Below, in pieces: positions 36,279 through 49,600 of a stretch of 64,000 nucleotides of DNA. Location of the stretch: positions 806,001 through 870,000 of the forward strand of contig VUYV01000149.1 in assembly GCA_008711295.1 (NCBI GenBank), read 5' to 3'. Below the pieces are notes generated by a model that saw only the letters and a program-made list of their open reading frames with translations, was not told the origin of the DNA and ran no database searches. Position numbers and translations under genes: made by a program. The DNA comes from Anarhynchus alexandrinus (taxonomy: Eukaryota; Chordata; Aves; Charadriiformes; Charadriidae). How positions within the stretch are numbered: the stretch's first letter is position 1; each line of letters starts with the position of its first letter.

Positions 36279-38956
36279 CTGTTTGAATGCCTACATTCTC
36301 ACACCAGTATGTATAGGTCATATTAGTGCAGGGTACCATATATGACAGTGGTTGCACAAGGAACCAATAAGGTAAATACAATCCAAATGGGTCAGAGACA
36401 GGCAGCAACTCAGGGTAACACAAAGAATCTCACTTGCACATGTGTTTCAGTAGGGCATTCCAAGGGAATAGCCTTTATGTGGAAAGTGCCCTTAGGATGA
36501 TGTCCTGAGCTTTTGGCTTAGTAAATAAAGAGAAAAGATAGAAAAACAAGCAATGAACATATCTTGGTGCAAAATGGTGTGTCAAACACAAAGAATACTA
36601 AGAAAATGAGAGGCAAGAGGAATCTTTCTTTTTCTCCTATATTTTACAGTGATTTTTGCACTAACTGACATACAGTGTATCAAACGAGTGGTGGCTGTGC
36701 CTTGAGTTTCAAGATCTTCTCATTCTTGCTGCCAGAAGCAGTAATAGCCCATTCCAGCTCAATGCTAATTAATACCTTCTAGCTACAGCAAAAGTGGCAG
36801 AAAGAACAGCTCCTGGCTAGACCCGTGTGTGTATATATGAAACAGCGCCTGGGTATGTGTGTAAAACACATATTGTGTGTGTGCACACATAAATTGATAT
36901 ATAGTTTTAAAAATTCTGCATTTTTGTGGAACTTGCAGATATGAGCGACAGAGCAGGCAGAAAGATTTGCTGGTATGGTGTGAAAAGAACAATGCGAGTA
37001 TCTCAGAAGCCATTTCCATTGCTTGAAAGTGTGTGTGACTGCTCTCCAGCAAGAAATGTTTGCTGTATTTGACAGCTGATTTATCTGTGTCCTGCTGTTT
37101 GACAGTACTCACCCAAGTTAGAACACTTTCCCATACATTTGTTCTAGATTTTTCATTTTGACATGCAATAGCACCCTTTGAGTGGTATGTGGAGTCTTCT
37201 TGCAAGAATGAGTGAAGATTTCTGTGGGCAGCCGGAGAGTCTGTTAGGGAGGATCACTTTTGTTTATTGACTTCTCAGTGTGCTGAGGCTTAGCAATGCC
37301 AAAGGAAAAATATTACCAAGTGTAAGGAAGGTTTGTTGAACAAAGTGCATTTCCCTCGACTTCATGTCCCTATCTCTGGATAGTGGAGCAGAGCAAACTG
37401 TCCTCTCCCAGTTAAGATGAGTAGCAACAGGGTTTTTCTAGAATCAAATATGTTAACTGCAGTGAGTGTTACCTCATAATCATAATTTCTAGTTACAATC
37501 ACTCTGCTTACAGAAATCTTATAAAAATGATCTGAAGATAGGAGGTAAATATTTGAAAATAAAATTCCTGATAAACAACAACAAAATCTAAAGACTGCAG
37601 TTGAGAATGCTTATATGCTTCTAATAAGTGTTTTTGTGCATTAATCTCTTCCAAAATGGATTTTCTAAAGAAAACTGTAATGTTGATACATACATTTCCC
37701 CTTTCACTACAAATGTACTTCCTACTATAGCAGCTTATTGTTTGGTTGGACAACATGAAATGCCCAGGTAGATCATCATCAGTCCTGAAAATTTTTTAAA
37801 ACATTTTTCCCCACTTCTTACTATGTAAGGTTAAAGTCAGAATGTGTTTTGATTTCTGAGGGATGGTGTTGTCTTATGCTGTGTAAATATTTTTAAATAT
37901 TTATTAAATAGATTTGTAAATACAGTAATAGATGAGGAGCTTTTGTTCGATAGCACATTTAAGAAAACTAAAATTTCTCATATCTCAGCATCACAGAAAA
38001 ATCTTCAGAGTTTAGGTGCAGCATGTCTTGCAGTTGCTTATGACCATACAACCATGGCTTTTTCAGGAAAGATCTGCTCTAAGACAAATGCTCCCTTACC
38101 TTTTTTTTTTTTGCACCTGAAAATTCACCTCATGCAACTGATGCAACTTCCCCTTTTAGCAGCAAAAGATTTATCTCTTTTGGTACTGGTCTAACAATTG
38201 CTTCAGCAGCCCATACTGTTATCTACCATTAGCACAGCTTGACTTGGCACCAGTTGTGCCATTAGGTGAAGTCATAATTGACCTCTTTCATGTACCAAAA
38301 GAAATTCATTAATAAATTATCTCAGCCAGACTGGGTAAGATTTTTCTCACTTAATTTTACAATGTAAATGTTTCTATATCAGATTGTCAACAAGGCTTTC
38401 TTTGCAAGGAATAAATGGTCTTTTTCATGGCAGCTTTTCATTGGACCTATTTTAGACATGAATCAGGATGATAAGAATTGTCTCTGAGACTCTATTAGAG
38501 TATTTAGACTAGGTTTCCACTGACTATAAAGGGATCCTGGGTGATTCTTCACATGGACATTCCTACATCTAGTCAGATAAATGCCATCATTTGTCTCAGA
38601 AGTAGCATCTTGCATTCCCTTTGCTGCATATATGAATGAGAAATGCCTTTGGTCTGGATGAAGTAAAAACTGCGTTTCCACAACAGATACATTGTTTCTC
38701 CTAGGGTTAGTTGTTTCACATGTGGTTCTTATGATCCCCAGATGGTATGAAAATAATAAACAAACAAAAAAACCCACAAAAGCACAAGTGAGTCACAGAA
38801 GCATGAGAGTAATCACCTAATACTTTTAGTATCTTTACTGATGAAACCTGCCTATGCAATTGCCATGGCTGCTTCCAGTTGATGTGCAGCCTGTTCTCAC
38901 AGATCATAGGTCACTTAATCCAAAATCCTGCCCTCTGTAACTCTGTATTTCATGGG

Positions 38957-38998
38957 TTTGTTCAGAGTCTGAGTTTGTTCAGAGTTTGAGTTTGCTCA
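38957..38998. repeat. 17-bp tandem repeat, about 2.4 copies
   Basis: TTTGTTCAGAGTCTGAG at 38957-38973 is repeated with one change at 38974-38990, and the start of a third copy follows. A local tandem duplication in unique DNA. Confidence 0.85.
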
Positions 38999-39461
38999 TG
39001 AAAACCTTTTATAGAAGAGGAAAAAATTGTACTCAAAAATAGGAACCATAAGAATGATTGTTTCATGCGCTGAGAAACAGCCTTTCCCCAGGCAGCATCC
39101 ATTCTGTTATCTGTGACCCCATACAAAGTTCAGCATATATTACAATATCTCTCAAACTTAAAATGCTCCAGACTCACTAGAAGTTCAATTAAAGTTCATC
39201 TTGTAGCAACTTGAACAATATACTTTAAAATAAAAAATAGCTCCCACCCTTTCACAGTTTACAGTCCTTAAGGGACATTAGGATTTAAGCACCAGTTTCA
39301 GACAAAAATTTTTAAAATACCCTTTTTCTTTTAGCTGATTCTCAGATGGACTTTTCATTAGGTCATGTATCCTCCTTCATGTCCCACAGAAAATACCATT
39401 TTTCACTGCCTATCTCTAAGTAATTGTCAAGCCAGCAAACACAATGTTCCCAAATTAGAAA

Positions 39462-39473
39462 GGGGGGGGGGGG
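39462..39473. repeat. G12 homopolymer
   Basis: Twelve consecutive G in AT-rich surroundings. Shorter G10 runs occur at 19564-19573 and 59872-59881. Such runs are length-unstable and are a common site of assembly error. Confidence 0.92.
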
Positions 39474-39672
39474 CTTTAGAGTTTTATTGTACATTAAATT
39501 GTAGCATTTAAATTTTCATCTAAATTAAGTAATATATTTACTGCACTTTTTTCCTAAGCCATGCAGAGAAAGAAGAGAAATGCTATTGCCTATGCCAAGA
39601 CACTTTAGGTGTCCACATTCACCTGGAGCCTCCACCCACGCTCTCTGCCCATGGGCCCAGGAGCCCCATGAC

Positions 39673-39784
39673 AGGGCCCTTAGGGAAATGGTTTAGTGGT
39701 TAGGCACTTGGCAGTGTTAGGTTAATGGTTGGACTTGATGATCCTAAGAGTCTTTTTCAACCTAAATTATTCTATGATTTTATT
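39673..39784 (+). mobile_element. CR1 3'-end fragment
   Basis: A short, severely 5'-truncated CR1 copy in the plus orientation. It contains the familiar avian CR1 3' UTR wording (AAATGGTTTAGTGGTTAGGC, then GGTTAATGGTTGGACTTGAT, then TTTTTCAACCTAAATTATTC) and stops at a single ATTCTATG octamer followed by ATTTTATT. It carries only the 3' UTR. It differs in sequence and octamer from the copy near 33 kb, so it belongs to another CR1 subfamily. The 5' edge is uncertain; the GC-rich bases from about 39601 may be host DNA or older CR1. Confidence 0.88.
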
Positions 39785-39942
39785 TAAACTCATCTTAGGC
39801 ATAGGAACTGTAGCTTGTTAGAAGTATGAATTCCCAGCTCAGTCTCAGCTGTGCCTATGCCAGGCAATGGACCTGTTCATCTTTACTTCTTAAACTCACT
39901 TCCTAGCTTGATCTCACACCTGCCTCATCACCATGAACTTAC

Positions 39943-40137
39943 CTGATTATCTGGTCTCTTGGTTGACTGGCTGCCATCCCCAGGTCGGCCCTGCTTGTGT
40001 CACTCAGGTACTGTGAGGCTGGCCCCTGTCTGGTGAGGGCCCTGCCCTGCTGGCTGTGTTATCCCTGTGGGCTCCCAGCTCTTCAGGAGCAGCTGGACCT
40101 CGCTGCGCACTGACATTCTGGATGTCGAGTGTTGTAT
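39943..40137 (-). other. Exon-like segment with consensus splice sites, GC-rich (195 bp)
   Basis: On the minus strand an acceptor with a long pyrimidine tract (TGTCTCTCTCTTTTGTTATAG) precedes 40137, and the segment ends CAG|GTAAGT at 39943/39942, a perfect donor. The 195 bases are clearly richer in G+C than their surroundings. All three frames contain a stop. Near the donor, GGGGATGG places an ATG in strong initiation context, and its frame stays open to the splice site. If real, this would be an internal lncRNA exon or a 5' UTR exon with the first codons. It lies about 160 bp from the CR1 3' fragment at 39673-39784, so an unrecognised repeat origin is also possible. Confidence 0.35.
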
Positions 40138-43100
40138 CTATAACAAAAGAGAGAGACAGATAAGAGCTATACAGAAAACTTTCTAGTAGAAGCTCTACTA
40201 TGGCAAACAAAAAATCTTTTGGGTAAAACTAGGTGAAGGCTATGTAGTTTCAGCTTAATGCATACGGGATAAACAGTATAAACCATTACTTTTCAGTTCC
40301 ATCTCTTAGAGATATTGGTGTGTTCCACAACAGGATAAGCTAGGAACTCCAGTAACTATTTTGAATAATGTTGCCATTGCAAATACCTCTGGTGTATCCA
40401 GGCCAGCCAAGACCACGGAGAAGCCTCTGGGTGACCATGCTCCGTGTGCCTTTGCTGTAGGCCAGGTCTAAACAGGGAACCTCAGCATTTGAGTTGGTTT
40501 GATCACATATAAACATATGGGCTTACCGAAAGAAAAGGTTTCTCTCAGTGACAGTGATGAGTGTGGTGAATGTGACCTGCCTGCAGTTAGAGCTTACTGT
40601 TCGTCTGTGTTTAAGCATAAAATCCCTATGCCTGAAGGAAGGCAGCAGCTCTGCTTGAGGGGAGGCAGCTCTCTAGCCTTTCTGCAGCACAGGGATGTGC
40701 AGGATGTTTGCTGATATCCCTGATATCTCAAAAGTATTCAGTATGGATTGCATATATGCTGACTGGCACTGCCTCAGTTTGTTTTGTTGTCTGAAAGATC
40801 ATCTTCAGTTACTGCAGAGAAGGTTACTGGCAGGTAGAAAGAAGTGAGCGTTTGAAGGAAGAAGAGAGGAAACCTGTTGGGAAGGATGAAGTTCAGTTTC
40901 ATTTGGAAGTCTATTACTGACTCCTCAGATTCCTCTCTCCAGCTTGAAAACTTCTCACATCTTTCATCTTATTGCAAATTGAATGGACTTTTCCAAAAGT
41001 TTGACCCCCTATGACGGTTCTCTACCTTCCCTCCCTTTAATGTACAAAGCTCATATTAATGTCTGTGGGATTTCTGTATTGTGCCTTACCTAGCAGTTTT
41101 CCAGTATTTGATTTCTCAGAACATATGAAAAAGGAGAACGAAACCAGATCTATTCGAAGTACTTGAGGGAGGGAGTTTGTTTGTTTGTTTCCACTGGAAA
41201 AGAAATTAAACAGGAGAAAGGGAAGGAATTAATAAAGGAGAGAGAGGCAGGGAGAAAGAAAGAAAAAGAGCCACCTGAAAGAGCACTATACTGAATTTGA
41301 AACTGTGCTGCTAAGCCTTGCAGAGCAATTTCAGAAGTCTTCTACAAAGAAAGCTAGTTTGATGAGCAAGAATTATTTTTTTGTGTTTCATAGATATGAA
41401 CTGGTGTGTATCAGTAATTGACATGTATCTACCTACTTCTGGGATACAGTTTAAAGCCACAATGACACATGGTGCAGACAGCTCTCCAGATCCTGTACTG
41501 GGAGCAGGCAGCCTTCCAATGCAAACAAGGAGCTTTAAGTAGTGGTGATTAATTCATCAACCCAACAAACTGGAAAGCTGGATCTCACTGAATGGCTCAT
41601 TAACCTAAACCATATTAAGCTGCTAACACTAGTTAAAGTCACATATGATAGTGACTGACACTAAAGGGAACACCAACCGGCACATTCACCCCTTATTCAC
41701 TCCTTAAATACTTGTGCCTGAACAATCTGATGAAGCACGGAGGGGTACATAGGCTAGCTTGGAGAGGCCCCCTCAGGAACGCACAGAAATTAAAGTTCAG
41801 GCTTTCATCTCTGCAAAGCAGAGCAACACCAGATATGCTGTGAATAGTGGTATCAGATGCACATAAAATTCCCAGGAGATCAAAAAACCCCACATGTCAA
41901 TCAAGCACGTCTCTACCCCCGATACATAACTGTGTTTGAATCCGGGCTTGAATTAGAAACCTGCGAGACTTATGGCATTTCTGTGCTTCCCTTAACTGTG
42001 GCCAGAACAGCAAGGTAGATCTGGTTAGCCACATTAAATAGTGATTATTCCAGTTGCTATCCATGTCTCTGTTCTAGCAGATATAAGCTATTGCTCAGGG
42101 CAGAATGCCGGTTCTTCTGCAATTATTTCTTTACCACTCCTGTTTGCAGCTGAGTTGATACAAGAGTTGACAAGTGGTATATCCTTTTGGTACATAATTG
42201 AACTGAAATGCAGTTTAAAATAAATTCTTCTAGAACACCTCTTGGAACAGCTTCTAGAGTTGTTTTGTATACTAGATTTTCCACAGACCTGACTGTTTAG
42301 GACAATGAATTTTCTGTATTTAAACCGAGAATCCCGTATGTTTGTCTTCTGTCCCTTCGGATAAACACTGCTTCTGTGTCATGAGGGAAGTTTAAAAACA
42401 TTCTATTTGCCTTTTTTTGCTTTTGTTTTACTTCAGCATTTTTTTTTATTCCTATTGGGAAAACCTAATTACAAATACTATTTCTTTCTCCAACTGTACT
42501 GGTTCAGCGTGTGCAGAATTAGACATGAGTGTCCCATTAACGTTAATGGAAAATTTACACCTTAGTGTACTTTCCCATCAAGCTGCAATTTGTTCTGTCC
42601 TTTTGAGTCTTCCTGTCCATAAACTCTTTGCTTTACTACTTAGCATTCCAAAACCCAGCTAACTGAAGATTAGTAGCTTACTCGCCATAGTTACATTGAA
42701 TTTGCAACTACATATGCTTGTAGTTAGCTGAACTGCAGGCTTGCACGCAGAATTCTGCTATCTTCTTTTGACATAATATGCTGCTTACATTAGCAAAATC
42801 CCTGCTGTCATACCACCAGTCATTCTTTCTAATACTGCTTATTGCCCCCCGCCTTTTTTTATCTCTTACTCTTTCTTCTGAATAAAGCAGTTTGCCCACC
42901 AGCAGACTTCATTTAAACTGGTAGGATATCAGGTTTGTTCATGTTTTCAGCTACCGTTTAAAATAAATACAGTGGATTTATTACCTGACTGTAAATGATT
43001 GCAATTAGTTCTGCACTGTGTTCTGGTTATCAGGACTTTTGCTCACTGCCTTTTAATCAAGTGCAGCAGTCTCTCCACAACTAGGCTCTTTGGATAACCA

Positions 43101-43189
43101 CTTGTGAGTGGTATTTGCCTAAATCCAATTCAATTTCTCTAATTCAGCAGCCAGTGTTGGAAGCGGCTTGAAGATACCCTTCTATTTTA

Positions 43190-43240
43190 CAGATTAGGCT
43201 CTGATCTAGCACCTGCTGACTTACACCAACTGTGTGGTTT
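43190..43240. repeat. Possible ancient amniote repeat relic
   Basis: The tract GATTAGGCTCTGATCTAGCA, then CTGACTTACACCAACTGTG, echoes the end of the palindromic amniote repeat seen near 22.5 kb ('ctgatctca' and 'cttacaccagtgta'). A shorter echo, CTGAAGTCAGTGGATTTAAC, lies at about 50727-50746. Both are weak. Confidence 0.22.
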
Positions 43241-44768
43241 TCTTTTCTTGCCAGCAATTTCAAGGCAGTATAAATTTCCAGTAATAAGATTCTCAAGATA
43301 AATCTGTGGAGGTTCTCACTGTTGTTCTCTAGCTACTAACTCTTTGAGCAAGTAAAGGTGGACAAAGGAGCTTTCTGTATATTACACCTCATGTTGGGGG
43401 GTGTGGGGAAAGAAGTTACAGGTTCACTTTGGTTAACAACTGATAAAATATGAACTTCCTTCTGTCAGTCATCAAAATACTTTGAGCAAGACTGAAAGGC
43501 AAATGGATAAACAAAACCAACATCTGTACCTAATTACTCTATGAAAGCAAGAAGAGTTAAAAAACCAAAAAACAAACTGCACAGTAACAGCAGATCTATT
43601 GGCAGGATGATGCTTTTCTGTCCCCATTTGCCCTGCAATGAGACAGTTTCCTGGCAATTCAAGTCACTGTGGGATTGATACTGCTTGTCAACATTGAATG
43701 GAAAATGCAAACATCACTTTCAGTCAAACTGCATTTTTGTTTGGTTGTATGGGTGACTTACTGCAGTTTCCATGTAACAACGTCCCCTTCTTCATGAAGG
43801 ATTTAGGGGAATTTCCGGCAGGTTGTCCTATAACAGTGCTTTGTTCTCTGCTAACTCCAGATGTGTCTGTAAACTTGGTAAGCAATGTGGAGAAAGAAAC
43901 TGTGTGATTCAGAGGGATTTATTTTTCCCCTCTTACTCCGCATCTGCTGTCTTTCTTTCAGTACAGAGGATAATGCAATATTCTATTTTGCATCACAGAA
44001 CTCCCACATCCCAAGTGTATTCCCTGGGGAATAAAATTTACCAATAATATTCTATGCAAGCACACTCCGAAGGGTCAACATGACACACCTGGTAAAGCAA
44101 CCTGAGGCTGTAACTGCGTGATGGTTGGAATACAAACTGCAAATAGCCTGTACCTTGTAGCAAGGTATGTTCAGGTTTAAGGAGAAGGGTAGATGATCAC
44201 TGCTCAAGGATTTGGGAAGGAAATGTCATCAAGCAACATTCACAGGCAAAATACAAAGTTAAAAAAAAAAAAAGAAAAGGAAAAAAGGACTACTGAACAC
44301 TGCTGATGGCAGATGCTGGTTGAGCAGGATGCAAATTGCAATCAACCCTTTACAAAAATAACTGGAACAGACTTTGTCTTCTATTTGGAGAATTATCCTT
44401 TTGAATTTGCTGCTATCTTTTTCTTCCCCCCTCCTCCTTAGGATTTTTTTTTTTTAAATTATTTTCTTGTCAGTACATCAGGATGATCCACGCTTTCACA
44501 GGTCAATCGATAGGCAAATGTAGACAAAAATCCTTATTAAATTTCAGATGAGAAGCAAGCAGGGTGACTTTGTTTTTCCACTCTTTGTATTCACTATAGA
44601 GTGAAAGAACCAAACCCACTTTTTTTCAGCACCAAATACTAGTGACCCAATAAATAAGTTTCAAAGCATTGAACAAGAGCCAACAAATACTCAACAGGAG
44701 GACATGAAGAGTGTAATGCCTCCAACAGAAAGGGCAGAATTTGAAGCTAATGTCACATTACTTTAATT

Positions 44769-44783
44769 AAAAAAAAAAAAAAA
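44769..44783. repeat. A15 homopolymer
   Basis: A 15-base A run within a longer A/T-rich stretch (44763-44820) that also holds T runs. A further A12 run lies at about 44262-44273. Confidence 0.9.
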
Positions 44784-46467
44784 GGAATTCTTAACTTTTT
44801 AAACTTTTTTTTTAAACTCATGTTTTTATACATAGAAATGTCTGCAGCTTGCTGACTTGCTAATTGCAGCTTGTTTCTTTCTCCCAAAGTATTAATTCAG
44901 AGGATTAACAGGCTAGTTAGTCTTCTGATTTCAACTATTTAAAAGATAATGATCTAAATTCTAAAGCATCCTCCAAAGTCACATTGCCAGCAAACCTACA
45001 GGACTCAGGCTGGAGTTTATTTGCAGGGAAATTGTGACTACTTTAGGACTCTATAAACAAGAATGCAAGCAGGGTCTTTCAGCCACAACTCTTGGCAGAA
45101 CACATTGGGTCTTAGCCAGCTGCCAATCAAGTAGCATCATTTAATTTGTAATCATGAATGTTCTAGACAAGGAAGAGAACTTTCTTTACAGGCTAAAGTA
45201 CAAAGTAAGTCTGGGTGGTGTCATGTGGCAGTTGAGAGAGAGGTCAGCACTTGAGATAGCTCCTAGCAGAACAGCGTGGGGGAATTCAACCGCTGAGCTT
45301 CCCACTGAACTAGCTGTTACAGATCTAGCTTTTAGGCAGATGGTGTTGTCTGGAATAGATACACTTGCCTCTGTCTGAGTTCCTCATCATCCCTAGGAGC
45401 AGTTCTGCTTCAGCTGTGACCTTACCACATCTGGCAGAGTGCAAGATCTATTGAGAGGCAAGATGGTTTAAATAGATTATCTGCTTGTTAGTATTTTGCT
45501 CATTCTAAAGCTGCTTGTAAATTTTGCATAAAATTTGGAAAGTAGATTATTTTTTCTTCCACAGGTTAGAGGAATTGAATTCTGGCAAAGCCAGATCACT
45601 TGATTCTGATCTTTTCTTATCAAAAGTTTTCCATTAGAAACTTTAGTTAAATTTGTAAAGGGTGATTAAAAAGCAAACAAAATGACCTGCCCAGATCTAA
45701 AAAAAAATAGTTTGCCCAAAACAAACTTCCTTTGCTGAGTAGTGCAGGAATATGGCTCAGAAATGATTTGCAGATTCTGTAAGCAGAAAAGATCTCTTCA
45801 TATTCATAATGCTTTATATAGCACCTGCTTTACACAGCACCTTTATATAGCACCATTTTGGAAGACACTAAATCCTTTTTACTAAAAGCATTATTGATGT
45901 AAATGAATAGCAACCAATAACAAATTATGCTAAGTGAAAGCAACTGTCTAGTGGGGGGGACTGAGAAGGACAACAAAGCAAAGGGAAACTGAAAATTAAA
46001 TTCCCTCCACAACTCCTGTCACACTGTGTCTTCCTGCCAGCTCCTGAACTCTCTATACAACTATAAACTGTACTTTTTTGTATGCTATTTCTTCCTTCTC
46101 TCTTGCATTACATTGCCTTAGATGGTGGTTCCTTATTAAGTACATGTTTTTGTAAGTATCCATGATGTTAAGAGCACAGATTGCATTCGCTTTAAATAGG
46201 AACTGCGCGTCCCTAGACTTGTTGGGTTTTCCAGGAAAACTTCCTACAATATAACTGCTGGCACAAAAATGTAAGAGTTTTGTATTGCCTCCTAATAAAA
46301 TGTGTGGTTAGCTTGGAACTTGAACGTGACATCTGGTTATGAATGCACCGCAAGTAATGACAGGTTTATATTTATATAAAGCTTTCTATGTGATCTTGGT
46401 GTTTTTTGCAGTATCTCTGTCTCAGCATATTTGGTAGGTAGCTGTATGGATTACCTTCATCTTCTAT

Positions 46468-46545
46468 ACAGGCAAACTAGCAAAAAGCTAAGTGACTTGA
46501 CTAGCAATTTGTGACGACTGGAAATAGGATAAGGGACTCAAAAGA
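46468..46545 (+). mobile_element. Possible MIR-like fragment
   Basis: ACAGGCAAACTAGCAAAAAG followed by GCTAAGTGACTTGA resembles the MIR tract 'gaaactgaggcacagag' and 'gttaagtgacttgccc'. The rest is too decayed to follow. It abuts another old-repeat-like tract starting at about 46546. Confidence 0.3.
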
Positions 46546-46605
46546 TTAAATCCTGCAAACTTTATTTATGTGAGTAACTGTAACTGGTCTGGATCCTAAT
46601 TTCAT
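46546..46605. repeat. Possible ancient amniote repeat
   Basis: AAATCCTGCAAACTTTATTT followed by ATGTGAGTAACTGTAACTGG resembles another old amniote repeat wording (gatcctgcaaacacttatgc, then acgtgagtaacttta). The match is short and the call tentative. Confidence 0.3.
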
Positions 46606-49600
46606 GCCTTACTGCCTTAATCACAAAATGAGCCTTTCTCTGGGCAACAAAGCAGCTCCAGAGAGAAAAGAGAAACATTAAACCTATCTCACAGAAGTCA
46701 TAACTTGCATGCTGACAGCCCTCCAAGGGAGAGGGCTTTTAGCCTTACTTGCCTAAGCAGCCATTTTGGGACCAATGTCGGTATTCACTCAGACAGCTAC
46801 TTCAGTCTTCCAGCAGGGAATGTTTTATCTTTTGGCTGTTGGTTTTGCTGTGATTGTGCACAGTTTGTTTTCAAATGAAGTTCACAACGTGGAATTAAAA
46901 TACAGTGTGTTCAGAATGTAGGACAGAATGGTAATTTAAAGGCAAGAAATGGTCTGGAAAGCCTGTAAGGGATATCAGAGAGGAGAAGAGGTTTCCATGA
47001 CAACAAATCCACCAAAATCTTTGCATTCATATTGATTCTAGTGATGGATGAGCCAATTTGGGGGCAGGGAGGAAAAAAAAAGAGAAAAATATTTAACCCT
47101 GATGAAGAATATATTTTCCTTGGAAAAAAAAATAAATTACAGAAGTCTTTCTTCCTCAAGTCCTTAACTCAGATCCCAGCTACAAGAGCAAAGCATGGCT
47201 AGCCTGGCTTATTTCCTTGTAGCCTGGTTCAGTTTGTAAGGTGTTTCGTTAATTGTGTCCCCCAGCTGAACTAGGCAGGCGAGAATGATACTGCACAAAA
47301 AGGGACTGAAACTGCCTGAATAAAATTATAGGGTACGAGGTGGTACTCTCCTCTGAGTGTGACAGAACTCAACACCGTGTGGCTCCTCTGAGCAGCAAGT
47401 ACTGGTGCAGGCAAGGAGCAGGGCAGAAATGAGCTGTTTGTGCTGCAGTGGAGCAGCCTTAAGGCAGCTCTCTGCTGTGCTCTATTGTTCATAGAAGACT
47501 TTCTTCCTTTCTCATCTTAGTTGTTTTTGCAGCTCACACCAGGCAGTGAGTGACACACTTCCCCCTATGCCAATGTGAGAATTTATGTGGCTTTTGTGGT
47601 GCTCTGATTCTAGGTAGTCAGAAGTGCTTTAGGAGCAGACTCAGCTGCTTTAACAGCTTTTCCATTCTTGAGTCATGATGTCATTGGAAACTAGCCCCTT
47701 GTAGACTATTACATACTTCGGTGCTTTTTAAAATCTTCACTGCACATGCTTTTTAAAAAGTGTGCTGCTGTAGGTCTTAGTTGTGTATATGAGGAGAATG
47801 AAACAAAGGAAAATAGACCAATGGGTCACAAGCCTTCAATAAGAAACTTATCAAGGGACAGAAAAAACTATTTTGTGCTGTGTGATCTCATGTGGATACC
47901 ACATGCACTTCAGATAACACATGCTTCTTGCAGTCACTGACACAAAGCAACCTGAGTTATGCAGTAAATCTGTAAACAACTTCTAAAAGAATCCTTTAAT
48001 TATGATCATTTACTCTTCAACATTTTACATTCCACATATGCCTCAAATACCATTGCTCTTTTAAAGAAATGGACAGAGTATCTTTTAATGTATTAAATGC
48101 TGTTGCAACAGGACTGAAACCTTCTTGCAGTCAGTGGAGCTTTAGGGAAGACTGCTTGGCTTATCATTTCCACCCTATGTGGAAAAGGCAGGAAGAAGTT
48201 TCGTCTGCTGCAGTACTGAAAGCAAAAGCAGGAAAGCAGAAAATAGTGCTACTATTGCTCAAGGCATCCCGCAAAAGCCCAGTGCAGATCATACAGCAGT
48301 TCATTGCTGAGATCTCTGACATCTCCTAGAGCAACACTTTCCAGAAATCAATGCCTGAGTTCTGATCTTATTCTGCACACTCACATCTATTTCTAATAAT
48401 TGCCCTGTAACAAGGTGATATATATACAGATTAAGGGAACTAACTTGTGGCTATGGGCTGCTGCGTCAGCAAGAAAAGGCAAAGGTAAAAACACAAATGC
48501 AGATGCATGAAGCTACTACCCAGTGAAGCGCTGGGCTGCAAGGAAGCAGACTCTCTGGAAGGATTTTGGGGTTTAAAACTCTCACCAGATTTCTGGAGGG
48601 TGAGATTAAGGGAGAGACATAAAAGCTTCTGCCAAGAAGTGATTTGCTGAAGACTGGATTACCAGGAGCTGAGCAGCTAGCAGCTATAGGGACAGTGGAG
48701 AGCCTTTGTTGTCAGAGAGACATGGGGTCTGAAAGATCTGGTGACCCAGGCCCATTTTGCTTGCAAGATGGTTAATACATAAATCCTACTGTCTTGAGGT
48801 TTTTAATTTCCAGGCTGAATTAATTTCAGTCCTTAAACAGATAATGAGCTGAGACACCGATATGGCTTGTTTTAAAGTTACTGCTTCTAGATACAGTTGA
48901 AAAAAATACGGGGCTCCGAAAGGTCTTTAATGTAGCAGTTGTCATTTTTGTTGCCAAAACATAGGTTGCCATATTTGTTATCAAGACTGAAACTGTAGCA
49001 AGGACCTCTTCGGTCCAATAATCACCATGGAATGGCCTGTGGAAGCACATGGTGGGATTGCCCTGAGCTCTTTGCTAGCAGCAGCACAAATGCACTAATG
49101 ATGCCTCATATAGGACTGCTTCCTCATGCAATATTCTGGCTCATTCAAACTCAGGCTAGATTAAGCTTGGTTGGTGTCTAATGGAAATGTGAGAGAGACT
49201 TAGCAAGCAGCTCTTAAAGTTCTTACACTCTTGCCCTCGCTGTTCAAGGTCTACTTCGATTTTGTGGCTTATTCTGATTCTTACTATATGCTTGATCTAA
49301 GAATTAACTTAAAAATTAAGTTAGTTTGCCCATGGAACTCATGATGAAACTCATGCTATTAATGTAGCCAACAACAACTAACAAGAAGGTGCAAGTCATA
49401 GACTAGGACTTGGAAAATCTTGGAAAACAGACAAAAGAGAAGTATATCAATAAAATCACAGATGGCATGGAGATCAACTGAGGCAAAAAATAAGCATTCC
49501 CATAATGTAAGCAAGGGGCAACCAAGGAAAAAAACAAACAACAAAACAAAACAGAAAAGAGATTTAAAAGCTACCAAAAAGAATACCTTTTTGTAACAGT

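Larger units (their letters stand above)
34286..39672. other. Non-coding AT-rich unique sequence
   Basis: No gene is supported. It contains the T15, T12 and G12 homopolymers, TG-rich tracts near 36.8 kb and a 17-bp tandem repeat, all listed separately. The 140-codon minus-strand frame at 36783-37205 contains no domain and overlaps TG/CA-rich simple sequence. Confidence 0.7.
40138..46467. other. Non-coding AT-rich unique sequence
   Basis: No gene is supported. A purine-rich tract (GAAGGAAGAAGAGAGG type) lies at 40850-40870 and another at 41215-41275. Homopolymers near 44.3-44.8 kb are listed separately. Confidence 0.7.

Noticed and set aside
36783..37205. 140-codon minus-strand frame
   Set aside because: It runs through CA/TG-rich simple sequence that encodes a His/Thr-rich tail by composition. 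No homology.
39980..40110. GC-rich patch as a CpG island or promoter
   Set aside because: It is only about 130 bp with few CpG and no promoter elements, so it is too short for a CpG island.
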